From Paenibacillus psychroresistens (GTDB lineage: Bacteria > Bacillota > Bacilli > Paenibacillales > NBRC-103111), in the NCBI RefSeq assembly GCF_009728935.1, contig NZ_CP034235.1, positions 3,324,001 through 3,388,000 of the forward strand: a stretch of DNA of 64,000 nt, read 5' to 3'. Positions within the stretch are counted from its first letter, which is position 1, and the number at the start of each line of letters is the position of its first letter. This document shows, piece by piece, positions 23,599 through 32,150 of this stretch. Both the position numbers and the translations under genes were made by a program. A model generated the notes under the pieces. The model had not been told where the DNA came from and ran no database searches. It saw nothing but the letters and a program-made list of their open reading frames with translations.

Positions 23599-24756
23599 AT
23601 GGACAAATTATTATTTTGTGGTGAAAACCTGACTATAATGACTGATTTGATTGAAAATGGTTATGAGAACAAGTTTAAATTAATTTATTTCGATGGACCC
23701 TTCAATTCCGGCAGGATTTTTGCAATTGAAACACCTGAACTGGGTGTAAATCTTATTCAATCAACAAATGAGTTGGAAACAATGAATCAGTATTTAAATC
23801 CTAGCTTATATGTAGATGAGTATAAGAAAAGATTCTTGCTTGCCAAAAAATTATTGCGAGAAGATGGTGTTCTTGTAGTTCAGAATAGCAATAAAGAAGT
23901 TCATGCAATTAAGATCGCATTAGATGAAGCATTTGGGAGAAAGAATTTCCTTAATGAGTATATTTGGAAATTTGCAAACGAATCAAGCAGTTTGGATCAT
24001 ACGGAATATAATCACCACAATCACGAGGCCATATTATTTTATAGAAATACTTTCACTGAAGTTAAGAAAAAGATAAATATTAACCATACTGTTTGGGATG
24101 ATGTAGGCATGTATGAAGAATTGTTTTTGGAAAATACGAATTACCCCTCACAAAAACCCGAAAAATTAATCCGCAGAATTCTCGAAATGACTGCAAACAA
24201 AGGCGATTTAATAGGGGATTTTTATTGTGGCAGCGGAACTACGGTTGTTGTTGCGGAAAAACTAGGTTTGAACTGGGTTGCAAGTGATATAAATTTACAG
24301 GCAGTATCTTTAACAAAGTCCAGGTTAAGTAATGCTGGTGTAGAAGTTGAAGTGATTTTTTTAGAAACAGATGATATAGCGGTAATTAAAGTTCCGGTTA
24401 TTGATAAAAACGGTATTTCAACAACAATGACAACTGAGATTGAAAAACCGAAAATTGTTGAAATTGACGGAGAGATCAAGCTTATTGTAAGTAACCCTTT
24501 TGAATGGATTTTACATAACATTCAACATGTTGAAAAAAAGGACGAAGAGTATATTTTTGATTGGACTAATATATGCAAGAAAATTGATTATATTATTAAA
24601 AAAATTGGCGATGATTGGATAATTCGGATAGAGGATAATGGGAATCACAGACTTGCTCATGATATTTTTGGGCACCCATACAAGTTAATGAAAAGCTCGG
24701 GATATGAGATACAGAACGGGAGCCCATTAGAATTGAGAGTAGAGAGTAGTCCATGA
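23599..24756 (+). CDS. Orphan N4/N6 DNA methyltransferase, beta class, with altered motif IV
   Basis: 385 residues, low GC. Motif order is that of beta-class amino-methyltransferases (as in type III Mod proteins): motif IV first (YFDGPFNSG, residues ~31-39), then SQKPEKLIRRI, then the S-adenosylmethionine site DFYCGSGTTVVVAEKLG near residue 210. Motif IV should read D-P-P-Y/F; here the first Pro is Gly (DGPF), which may weaken or alter catalysis. The last ~110 residues are not a known methylase part. No restriction endonuclease or specificity gene is adjacent. It follows the kinase-glycosyltransferase fusion by 67 bases, possibly co-transcribed; a terminator follows. Confidence 0.8.
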   Translation: MDKLLFCGENLTIMTDLIENGYENKFKLIYFDGPFNSGRIFAIETPELGVNLIQSTNELETMNQYLNPSLYVDEYKKRFLLAKKLLREDGVLVVQNSNKEVHAIKIALDEAFGRKNFLNEYIWKFANESSSLDHTEYNHHNHEAILFYRNTFTEVKKKININHTVWDDVGMYEELFLENTNYPSQKPEKLIRRILEMTANKGDLIGDFYCGSGTTVVVAEKLGLNWVASDINLQAVSLTKSRLSNAGVEVEVIFLETDDIAVIKVPVIDKNGISTTMTTEIEKPKIVEIDGEIKLIVSNPFEWILHNIQHVEKKDEEYIFDWTNICKKIDYIIKKIGDDWIIRIEDNGNHRLAHDIFGHPYKLMKSSGYEIQNGSPLELRVESSP

Positions 24757-24790
24757 CTAATCAATCTCATTTCCTTAATAACATAAATTC

Positions 24791-24829
24791 AACCCGCCCC
24801 TCTTTTTTAATTAAGGGAGCGGGTTGTTC
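24791..24829. terminator. Bidirectional terminator
   Basis: AACCCGC-CCCT...AGGGAGCGGGTT with T-rich sequences on both sides, between the convergent methyltransferase and beta-galactosidase genes. Confidence 0.8.
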
Positions 24830-24865
24830 TTATTTAGATCATGAAAGCGATGTTACGGTTAGGTT

Positions 24866-26923
24866 TCAATTTGCTCGTTTTAACACCCGCACCCCATAAA
24901 CAGGCAACTCGAGATGCTTGCCCGTCGGTTCGCCGGTCTCCATATCGATGTATGTCCGTTCGTCCAACTCCACGCTGCAGGGCTTGCCGCCGAAGTTCAT
25001 GAGGAACACGTAATCAGAACTCCCGTCCGTCCGCACTTGCGCTGTAATTCCTTCAGGCAATTCAGTGTCGAGCGCGCGCGAGATGTCTGCCTCCACAACG
25101 ATTTGCCTATAGAATGCTGAGAGAAATTCGTTATCCAGACGGGTCGCCATATGATAGGCCCGTCCTCGACCCAGTTTGTTGACAGTCAGAGCGGGTTGTC
25201 CCGCGTAGAAGTCGTCCACGTAATAACCGAGCGCTTCCGCCGTTTCTAGATGGATAATCTCGCATAACTCGCGGGACTCGAAGATGCCGGCAAATCCGAG
25301 AGCATTACCATCCGGCAAGACAACGCCGTTTACTTCATGGTCATGCAGAGCGTCGATTTCCTCCGCCCATATGCCGAGCGTCTTCCGCAGCGGACCCGGA
25401 AATCCGCCTAAGTGGCAAAGATCGCGTTCGTCGACGACGCCGGACCAGTAAGTCGTCACGAGCGTGCCGCCGTTTTCTACGAACGATTCCAATTTCTGTC
25501 CCGTTTCTTCGCGGCACAAATACAGCATCGGTGCAATGATCAACTTATACGAGGAAAGGGCCTCTTGCGAGCCGACGATGTCAACCGGAATGCCTTGCTC
25601 CCAGAATGCCCGATAGTGAGCAATGACTGTTTCCTCATAGTGGATGCCAGAATTGCGCGGACCTTGAGCGTCTTTCACCGCCCAGCGGTTATCCCAATCA
25701 AAGAGGATCGCCGTCTCCGAAGGCGTCGTGGCGCCGACGACTTCCGATAGGCTGGATAGCGTTCGTCCCAAGTCGGCCACGTCACGGAAGACGCGCGTGT
25801 TCTCGTGCCCGACGTGGTCGACGACGGCGCCGTGGAATTTCTCGCTGGAACCGCGACTTTTGCGCCATTGGAAATATTGGACTGAGTCGGCACCATGCGC
25901 GACGGCTTGAAGCGACGAAAGCTTGTGCATGCCCGGACGCTTCAGTTTGCTGACCGATTGCCAGTTCGTCGCGCTGGGCGTACTCTCCATGAGCAAGAAC
26001 GGCTTGCGCTTGAGCGAGCGGAACAAGTCATGGTAAAAGGCGAAATAGTAACCGATCCCGATATCGTCTTTCTTGTCATGCCAAGTTGGGTACGCGTCCC
26101 AAGAGACGACGTCGATCTCTTCGGCCAGCTTGCGGTAATCGAGGCTTTCGATCATATGCATGTTCGTTGTGAGCGGTAGCTCCGGGTTCGTGGAGCGAAC
26201 GGTCGCGACTTCGAAACGACAGAAGTCCGCGGTCCGGTCCGATACGAATCTACGCCAATCGAGATTATGTCCATGCACGCCAGATTCGCCGTGAGGTGCT
26301 GGCGAGACGACTTGCTCCCAAGTCGAATACTTGTGGGCCCAGAATGAAGTCCACCAAGAGAAATTAAGCGCTTCAAGCGTTTCGTATTTGTCGCGGAGCC
26401 AATGTCTGAACGACTCTTGGCAAAGGTCGCAATGGCATTCGCCGAGATATTCGTTGGAAATGTGCCATCCGACGACCGCTGGATGATTGCCGTACCTTTC
26501 GGCCAACATTCCGTTAATAATGGAGGTTTTCTCGCGGTAAACTGGAGACGAGTAGCAATGATTATGCCTCATGCCATGCAGGTTACGCACCCGGTTCGGT
26601 TCGACGCGAAGCACTTCAGGATATTTCTCGGACATCCATGCCGGACGTGCGCCGGTCGGCGTCGCTAACCAGGCGTAGACGCTGTTAGCCGCGAACGAAT
26701 CGAGCACGTTGTCTAGCCATTCGAACTCGAATCGGCCTTCCGACGGCTCGAGCGCCGCCCAAGAAAAGATACCGACGGCCATGACGTTGCATCCGGCTAG
26801 CTTCATCAGCCTAAGATCTTCTATTAATATCGAGGGATCATGCAGCCATTGGTCCGGATTGTAGTCGGCTCCGTGCATCAGGACGGGCAGTTTGTTACTG
26901 ACGGGCGGGTATTTGCGGTTCAT
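24866..26923 (-). CDS. Beta-galactosidase, glycoside hydrolase family 42
   Basis: 685 residues, full length for GH42. N-terminal TIM barrel starts with HGADYNPDQWLHDP and NVMAVGIFSWAALEPSEG; acid/base Glu in WHISNEYLGECHCDLC (near residue 157, with Cys residues of the zinc site); nucleophile Glu in PFLLMESTPSATNWQ (near residue 312); then a trimerisation domain (LIIAPMLYL..ENGGTLVTTYWSGVVDE) and a small C-terminal beta domain. It hydrolyses terminal beta-galactosides and is cytoplasmic (no signal). Noticeably higher GC than the genes around it. It faces a divergent AraC-type regulator, the usual pairing for control by substrate. No sugar transporter is adjacent. Confidence 0.95.
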   Translation of the reverse strand: MNRKYPPVSNKLPVLMHGADYNPDQWLHDPSILIEDLRLMKLAGCNVMAVGIFSWAALEPSEGRFEFEWLDNVLDSFAANSVYAWLATPTGARPAWMSEKYPEVLRVEPNRVRNLHGMRHNHCYSSPVYREKTSIINGMLAERYGNHPAVVGWHISNEYLGECHCDLCQESFRHWLRDKYETLEALNFSWWTSFWAHKYSTWEQVVSPAPHGESGVHGHNLDWRRFVSDRTADFCRFEVATVRSTNPELPLTTNMHMIESLDYRKLAEEIDVVSWDAYPTWHDKKDDIGIGYYFAFYHDLFRSLKRKPFLLMESTPSATNWQSVSKLKRPGMHKLSSLQAVAHGADSVQYFQWRKSRGSSEKFHGAVVDHVGHENTRVFRDVADLGRTLSSLSEVVGATTPSETAILFDWDNRWAVKDAQGPRNSGIHYEETVIAHYRAFWEQGIPVDIVGSQEALSSYKLIIAPMLYLCREETGQKLESFVENGGTLVTTYWSGVVDERDLCHLGGFPGPLRKTLGIWAEEIDALHDHEVNGVVLPDGNALGFAGIFESRELCEIIHLETAEALGYYVDDFYAGQPALTVNKLGRGRAYHMATRLDNEFLSAFYRQIVVEADISRALDTELPEGITAQVRTDGSSDYVFLMNFGGKPCSVELDERTYIDMETGEPTGKHLELPVYGVRVLKRAN

Positions 26924-27034
26924 TTTTTTCTATCTCCTTAGATAATCGACTTATTCTCGCTTCAATCTTCATTTTAGGCGATCGGACGTTTATACTGGTA
27001 GAAGATTATTCTCCAAAAGTCGTACAATCCTAAC

Positions 27035-27892
27035 ATGGAGTTGAATTTTGAAATGTTACCTTTTCTTCTCGCAGAAGTCGCGCACAAAGAGAACAACGCA
27101 CCGCTCTACGCTATCTGCGTTGGCAGCCACGATCAGAAGCCGATCGACCGCCCAACCGGCTACTCGGAACATCAATTGTTTCTATGTAAAAGGGGAAGCG
27201 GCGCTTTTAAAGCACAAGGAAAAAACGAAACGCTGTTGACGCAGGGAATGGCGTACGTGCTCCCAGCAGGCGTTAGTCACTCGTATTCGGCGCTCGACGA
27301 AAGCGAAGAATGGGAGCTTGGCTTCGTCGCCTTTAACGGAAAGGCTTCTGAAGCGTTTCTCGAAATGTTGGGGGAGAGGCTCATGTCCCCGTTAGACATA
27401 TCGCGATTTGAATCCCTTTGGGATAAACTGTCGTCGCTCTGGCACTTGATCGACTTAAACAGGGGAAATGCCTACTGGGAAACGTCAAAGCGGGTTTACG
27501 ATATGCTCTTGTTTCTGTTGGAGGAAGCGGCCCCGGCAAGGAAGTTCGACAAGGTCAACTCCAAAGTCGCCCAGCCGAACACCAATCTGGATGCCGCCGT
27601 AAAGCTGATCCACAACCATTTCGAAGAACGGCTTCTTCTGTCCAACGTCGCCAGGTCTGTCGGTTATTCGGTGCAGCATTTTCACCGGCTGTTCGTCGCC
27701 AGCTACGGCGTCACGCCGCAAAGGTATATTTTGCAACTGCGCATGCGGAAGGGGAAGGAATTGTTCGAAGAAGTATCCGGCATCACGGTCGAAAAAGTAG
27801 CGCAACAGCTCGGCATGGAACCCAGCTACTTCATCCGAATGTTCAAACGGACATACGGAGAGACACCCAAGGTGTGGAATAAACGGAGATGA
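27035..27892 (+). CDS. AraC-family transcriptional regulator
   Basis: 285 residues. Residues ~20-100 form a cupin-like sugar-sensing domain (YSEHQLFLCKRGSGAFKAQG..VLPAGVSHSY). Residues ~185-285 hold two helix-turn-helix motifs (LLLSNVARSVGYSVQHFHRLFVASYGVTPQRYILQLR and VEKVAQQLGMEPSYFIRMFKRTYGETP). It is divergent from the GH42 gene with a 110-base shared promoter region, so it most likely regulates that gene. Start ATG 27035 has only a weak ribosome binding site; ATG 27053 is the alternative. Confidence 0.9.
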   Translation: MELNFEMLPFLLAEVAHKENNAPLYAICVGSHDQKPIDRPTGYSEHQLFLCKRGSGAFKAQGKNETLLTQGMAYVLPAGVSHSYSALDESEEWELGFVAFNGKASEAFLEMLGERLMSPLDISRFESLWDKLSSLWHLIDLNRGNAYWETSKRVYDMLLFLLEEAAPARKFDKVNSKVAQPNTNLDAAVKLIHNHFEERLLLSNVARSVGYSVQHFHRLFVASYGVTPQRYILQLRMRKGKELFEEVSGITVEKVAQQLGMEPSYFIRMFKRTYGETPKVWNKRR

Positions 27893-28030
27893 ACATTGAG
27901 CTATAATTTTTAAAGCTAAATCAAAGGTTTTTGAAGTCAAATTGAATAGGCTCATATGCTATGCTAATACAAGAAAGAGGTGACACCTATGTGGTAACGT
28001 TAGTGAAGTTAACATTTAATACAATACAAA

Positions 28031-28073
28031 AAAACGGTACATTTGACGATTAATCATCCAATGTATCGTTTTT
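28031..28073 (+). terminator. Rho-independent terminator
   Basis: AAAACGGTACATT / AATGTATCGTTTT stem (one mismatch) and T-run, in the 318-base gap between the AraC and Nif3-like genes. Ahead of it, at 27974-27997, a good ribosome binding site AAAGAGGTGA is followed by ATG TGG TAA only, probably the stump of a lost gene. Confidence 0.7.
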
Positions 28074-28210
28074 ATTTAATTTTAATGAAATGCTCTAATC
28101 TAGAATTGGATTGCTAGTGATTTAGAAATTTGATATGCAAAAATATTTTCTTGGTAGTAGACTCAAATACCGAATATAGTTAATAAATGGTAACGGAAGG
28201 AAGGGCTAAA

Positions 28211-28966
28211 GTGGAAACAACGCAATTTAAAAAAACGATTGAAATGTTTTTTGGTAATCTACTAACACAATTTGAAGAAGGGGATGAATTTGCTTTCTAC
28301 GACTATGGTCCAAAAGTTATTAACCGAATAGGATATTCTACAAATATCACACCTGAAATCGTGATACAAGCACAGGAGAATAAGGTGGATTTAATCATTA
28401 CACATCACGATGCATGGGATTTTGTTTTTGGTATGAAAGAAAAATGTCACACTTTACTTAAGGAGTATGGAATCAGTCATTTCTTCGTTCATTTACCTCT
28501 AGATTATGCGGAGTTTGGCACGTGTAGTTCAATGTTTAAAGCTCTGGGAATAAATGAACTCATCCAACAATCCAATCATCACGAGGGTAGAAGTATCCCC
28601 GGTGTTGGAGAATTCAAGGTTCCCATTACTTTTGAACAGTTAAATGAAAAAATAAGAATTGTACTAAATGAGGATATAAAGTCATGGAAAAATTCGGAAA
28701 AAATTATAAAAAGAGTGGGTATGATAACAGGAGCAGGCAACTCAACAAAAAATCTTCGAGATGCTCTTGATGCAAGGTGTGATGTATATATAACAGGTGA
28801 AAAAATCTTATATACAATACAGTATGCAAAGTTTGTGGGTATGAATTTAATTGTTGGAAGCCATACGTTTACAGAGATATTTGGTGTGAAGACACTAACT
28901 GAAAAGCTTAAAGAGAAATTTATATATTTGGATATAGTAGAATTAATAGAAGAACATTTTGAATAA
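28211..28966 (+). CDS. Nif3-like dinuclear metal centre protein
   Basis: 251 residues from GTG 28211 behind GGAAGGAAGG; the ATG at 28187 lacks a ribosome binding site. The Nif3/YqfO/YbgI signature is present: VDLIITHHDAWDF (metal-ligand His pair), then GMITGAGNSTKNLRDALDARCDVYITGE and the late His in VGSHTFTEIFG. It is diverged from the housekeeping YqfO and lacks the inserted PII-like domain. Members are toroidal hexamers with an uncertain, possibly cyclohydrolase-like activity. Low GC, like the following five genes, which suggests a shared recent origin. Confidence 0.82.
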   Translation: METTQFKKTIEMFFGNLLTQFEEGDEFAFYDYGPKVINRIGYSTNITPEIVIQAQENKVDLIITHHDAWDFVFGMKEKCHTLLKEYGISHFFVHLPLDYAEFGTCSSMFKALGINELIQQSNHHEGRSIPGVGEFKVPITFEQLNEKIRIVLNEDIKSWKNSEKIIKRVGMITGAGNSTKNLRDALDARCDVYITGEKILYTIQYAKFVGMNLIVGSHTFTEIFGVKTLTEKLKEKFIYLDIVELIEEHFE

Positions 28967-29165
28967 TTCTTTTTTTAAGAAATAGTTAAATATGTAACCA
29001 AAACGAGGTGCTCTAATTAACGTTATATCTATGATTGAATCAATGGGTGCGATACTATTTGTCAAGATAATTTAACAATAATCATTTTTTATCAACCAAG
29101 TCATTATTAATTGGTTATTATGATTGAAAGGGTTATGAAATATACATAATTTGGAGGAGATTCAT

Positions 29166-30161
29166 ATCGAAAGATCTATTAAAGACAAATTTACAAAAGA
29201 AGTTTTTTTAGAGGCAGCAGGTCGGTTTGGCATTAACTTTGCAGATACTATAGAACTTGACGGTTTTCAAAATTTTGTGTTTTTAGGGAAACGTAATTCA
29301 ATAGAAGTGATATTAAGGATTGCACATAGCTCACATAGGAGTAAGGATTTGACACTTGCTGAGATTGAGTTTATTTCTTATCTAGCTGATTCAGGAATGA
29401 CTGTTTCGAAAGCGCTCCTTTCTAATCAAGGTGAATATGTTGAAGTTATTGAACAAGCTGAAAACTCTTTTGTAGTGACTGCTTTTGAATTCGCTCCAGG
29501 CAGAAGGGCTGAAATTTGCGTTGAAAGTGATATCTTTTATGAACGAATTGGCAGGTTTACTGGGAAGATGCATAAGCTATCAAAACAGTTTTCTCCTATT
29601 CAAAAAAGGTATGATTGGAATGACAATGCGGCTCTTACAAAATTTCAAAATTATGTTCCTAATGAGTTGCTTCAGAAGAAACTTGAATTATTAATAAGTC
29701 AAATTCAATCATTGTCAAGAGACAGAGATTCGTTTGGGCTTATTCATGGGGACATTAGTCCAGGCAATTACCTGAATCATGAAGATCACCCCAGCATCAT
29801 TGACTTTGATCAATGCGAGTATAGTTGGTTTGCTTCTGAAATTGCAACATCGATATTTCATGAAACTCCAATTCCATTTATTATTCCAGATGAAAATACT
29901 CGAAAGGCAGTAGCAAAACGTTTTTTTTCAAACTTTTACCAAGGATACTCCAAGGAAAATACTTTAAGCCATAGTTCACTAGAAGCGATTCCATTATTTA
30001 TTAATTTAAGGCAAGCTATCGTTATTGGTCTTAAATACCGTAGTCTTGATATGGGTAACTTTGATAATTGGAATGATTTTAGCAAAGCAGCATTGACATT
30101 TAATATCAATAATTTAATAAATGATATTCCGTATATTGACTTGGATTTCACAAGTCTTTGA
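29166..30161 (+). CDS. APH/homoserine-kinase-like phosphotransferase, probable ATC start
   Basis: About 331 residues. Kinase-like fold with IHGDISPGNYLNH (catalytic loop, near residue 197) and SIIDFDQCEYSW (metal binding). Similar to aminoglycoside phosphotransferases, spore coat CotS kinases and HSK2 enzymes; the substrate is not predictable. The start is unusual: TTTGGAGGAG ends at 29159 and the codon at the right distance is ATC 29166. The TTG at 29151 lies before the ribosome binding site, and no ATG, GTG or TTG follows at a useful position near the start. Followed 120 bases later by two VOC genes. Confidence 0.78.
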   Translation: MERSIKDKFTKEVFLEAAGRFGINFADTIELDGFQNFVFLGKRNSIEVILRIAHSSHRSKDLTLAEIEFISYLADSGMTVSKALLSNQGEYVEVIEQAENSFVVTAFEFAPGRRAEICVESDIFYERIGRFTGKMHKLSKQFSPIQKRYDWNDNAALTKFQNYVPNELLQKKLELLISQIQSLSRDRDSFGLIHGDISPGNYLNHEDHPSIIDFDQCEYSWFASEIATSIFHETPIPFIIPDENTRKAVAKRFFSNFYQGYSKENTLSHSSLEAIPLFINLRQAIVIGLKYRSLDMGNFDNWNDFSKAALTFNINNLINDIPYIDLDFTSL

Positions 30162-30284
30162 AGTAAATAGTTAATAATAAGCACAAAAAAATTACTAGTA
30201 ACATAAATAAATGTATTATTATGGTAGAATAGTAGGTGAGTGAATAAAAATATTGACTCTATTTTTGAAAGGGGTAAATCCAAG

Positions 30285-30656
30285 TTGCAGTTACAGTCAT
30301 TAATTGAAGAAATTCATTATTTTCGCATTCCAGTAAGTGAATTGGAGGACTCTGTACGTTGGTATACAGAATGCTTAGGGTTCAAATTACGGCGTATGAC
30401 AGAAGAATTGGCAGTAGTGGAATTAAACGCTGGTCCCTTATTAATTTTAGTAAAAGCTGATAGTGATTCCCGTGGTCACTTCACTAGAAATGGGGAATTC
30501 GAGTTTGCAGTCGGATTCACGAGTCCTAATATTCAACGCCTACGTGAAAGTCTCATTGAAAGTGGAGTTGAAGTGGATGATATGAAAGAAGAGGATGGAC
30601 ATTTCTTTTTTCACTTTTTTGACCCAAGTGGGAACAAACTTCAGGCTCATTGGTAA
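30285..30656 (+). CDS. VOC-superfamily protein, paralogue 1
   Basis: 123 residues from TTG 30285, nine bases after GAAAGGGGT; the GTG at 30240 has no ribosome binding site. Fold halves: EEIHYFRIPVSELEDSVRWYTECLGFKL and FEFAVGFTSPNIQRLRESLIESGVEV..HFFHFFDPSGNKLQAHW. The E/H/Q-type metal residues seem partly kept (IHYF..; DPSGNKL). Homologous to the next gene. Such small glyoxalase-like proteins often serve in drug or electrophile resistance. Confidence 0.8.
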   Translation: MQLQSLIEEIHYFRIPVSELEDSVRWYTECLGFKLRRMTEELAVVELNAGPLLILVKADSDSRGHFTRNGEFEFAVGFTSPNIQRLRESLIESGVEVDDMKEEDGHFFFHFFDPSGNKLQAHW

Positions 30657-30794
30657 CATCTTATTAAACGGAGTAACTCTACTAATTAGGATAGTGTTAA
30701 CTCAGATCAGAGATTATTACAGAACGTCTGCTAGAGTAGCCGTTATTACAATGTATTTTGTAGTTTATTTTTATATAGGTGGTGACTTAATTAA

Positions 30795-31166
30795 ATGGGT
30801 AGTTTATTAGAGGAAATACATTTTAACGATATCCCTGTAACCAATTTAGTAAGATCAATGGAATGGTACCAATCAATCTTAGGTTTTGAAATTGGCTTTA
30901 AAAATGAAGAAATGTGTATATTGAAGCTAGAAAAAGGCCCTGTATTGGCGCTTAATATTTCAGATGGAACGTCAAGAGCTAATTGGAGTAATGAGGGGAA
31001 AACAAAGCCCATTGTGGGTTTTACAACGCAGACAATTGAGGTGCTTCATAGTCATCTCCGTTCCAATGGAGTAACGGTTACTGATATTCATGACGAAGGA
31101 ATGGGATGGTTTTTTGAGTTTATTGATCCAGATGGGAATATGTTTTCTGTTTTAAAATATAATTAA
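30795..31166 (+). CDS. VOC-superfamily protein, paralogue 2
   Basis: 123 residues with the same fold and length as paralogue 1 (LLEEIHFNDIPVTNLVRSMEWYQSILGFEI; WFFEFIDPDGNMFSVLKYN). AGGTGGTGA precedes ATG 30795. It lies 138 bases after paralogue 1 and 21 bases before the nucleotidyltransferase gene, so it probably heads the operon with that gene and the UvrA-like gene. Confidence 0.82.
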   Translation: MGSLLEEIHFNDIPVTNLVRSMEWYQSILGFEIGFKNEEMCILKLEKGPVLALNISDGTSRANWSNEGKTKPIVGFTTQTIEVLHSHLRSNGVTVTDIHDEGMGWFFEFIDPDGNMFSVLKYN

Positions 31167-31187
31167 TTTCTGGATGGAGGCCTTAGG

Positions 31188-32150
31188 ATGCAATCAAGGA
31201 TAAACGAGATGACCACTAAGCTTTTCCGAGAAGCATTGCAAATGTTTGTATCCAAAATTCAGCAGGATGAGCAAGTCATCGCAGCCATTCTACTGGGAAG
31301 TCTCTCCTATGATCAGGTATGGGAAAAGTCAGACATTGATATTAAGCTAATTGTTCATGATCAGAAGCTTAAGACGGGGTATGCTTGTTTTGTTGAGAAC
31401 GATGTTCCGATTAATACGAGTATCCAAACCCGCAATGAATTCAAACGCTGGGTGGAACGCTCGGTGCTAAGCTCGATCAGCCACTCCATGCTGGTTCGCA
31501 GCACATTGCTATTTACGAAGGATGCTTCGATTACCGAATATTTTGACCAAATTCGTTACATAGGCGAGCGAGACCGCCAGCTGCAGCTGATGACTATTGG
31601 TTCCTTTACGCTCAGTTTACTAGCAAAAGCAGAAAAGTGGTTATACATAAAAAACGATTACATCTATAGCGCATTTTGGATCATTAAGATCGTGGATCTT
31701 TTAGCGCAAATTGAAGTCATATTGAATGAAGATATTCCTATGAGGGAATCCGTGCAACAAGCGATCACCTATAACCCGGACTTTTTCCATGCTGTGTACA
31801 CAGAGATGCTCCTGGGAGAGGTGAACGAGTCCAAGGTCAAGGCTGTATTAGAGTTAATCAATGACTATTTAAACATAAGGGCTGAACGATTGTTCCAGCC
31901 CATTCTTGCGTTCCTTAAAGCTGAGGCGGAAATCAGAACAGTTACAGACATTGTGGAAAAATTCAGCTTAATCATTCATATCGATACGGGTTCTGCTACA
32001 ACAGGGTGTGATTGGCTGGCGGAGCGTGGTTTACTTGCGAAGATGGAGGCGGAAACTAAAGCTACTCCCAAAAGTAGGGTTCAACTAACGGAGCCTGCCT
32101 ATTTATTTGAACAAGATGATTTCATGCAGTGGGAGGGTAAGAATGGATGA
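31188..32150 (+). CDS. Nucleotidyltransferase-domain protein (antibiotic-adenylyltransferase-like)
   Basis: 320 residues. The minimal nucleotidyltransferase motif is seen near residue 36: [22 protein letters not shown], that is G-S with a downstream D-x-D pair. A long helical C-terminal part follows, and the last ~80 residues ([42 protein letters not shown]) resemble a winged-helix-like tail. Members of this superfamily adenylylate aminoglycosides or lincosamides or act as antitoxin-type enzymes. GGAGGCC precedes ATG 31188. Its stop overlaps the UvrA-like start by four bases, so the two work together or are at least co-expressed. Confidence 0.78.
   Translation: MQSRINEMTTKLFREALQMFVSKIQQDEQVIAAILLGSLSYDQVWEKSDIDIKLIVHDQKLKTGYACFVENDVPINTSIQTRNEFKRWVERSVLSSISHSMLVRSTLLFTKDASITEYFDQIRYIGERDRQLQLMTIGSFTLSLLAKAEKWLYIKNDYIYSAFWIIKIVDLLAQIEVILNEDIPMRESVQQAITYNPDFFHAVYTEMLLGEVNESKVKAVLELINDYLNIRAERLFQPILAFLKAEAEIRTVTDIVEKFSLIIHIDTGSATTGCDWLAERGLLAKMEAETKATPKSRVQLTEPAYLFEQDDFMQWEGKNG

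Noticed and set aside
25412-25750. Plus-strand frames opposite the GH42 gene
   Set aside because: High GC of the GH42 gene keeps the antisense open; none shows a ribosome binding site or recognisable domain.
29151-29165. TTG 29151 as start of the APH-like gene
   Set aside because: It lies before the ribosome binding site, which overlaps its second and third codons.
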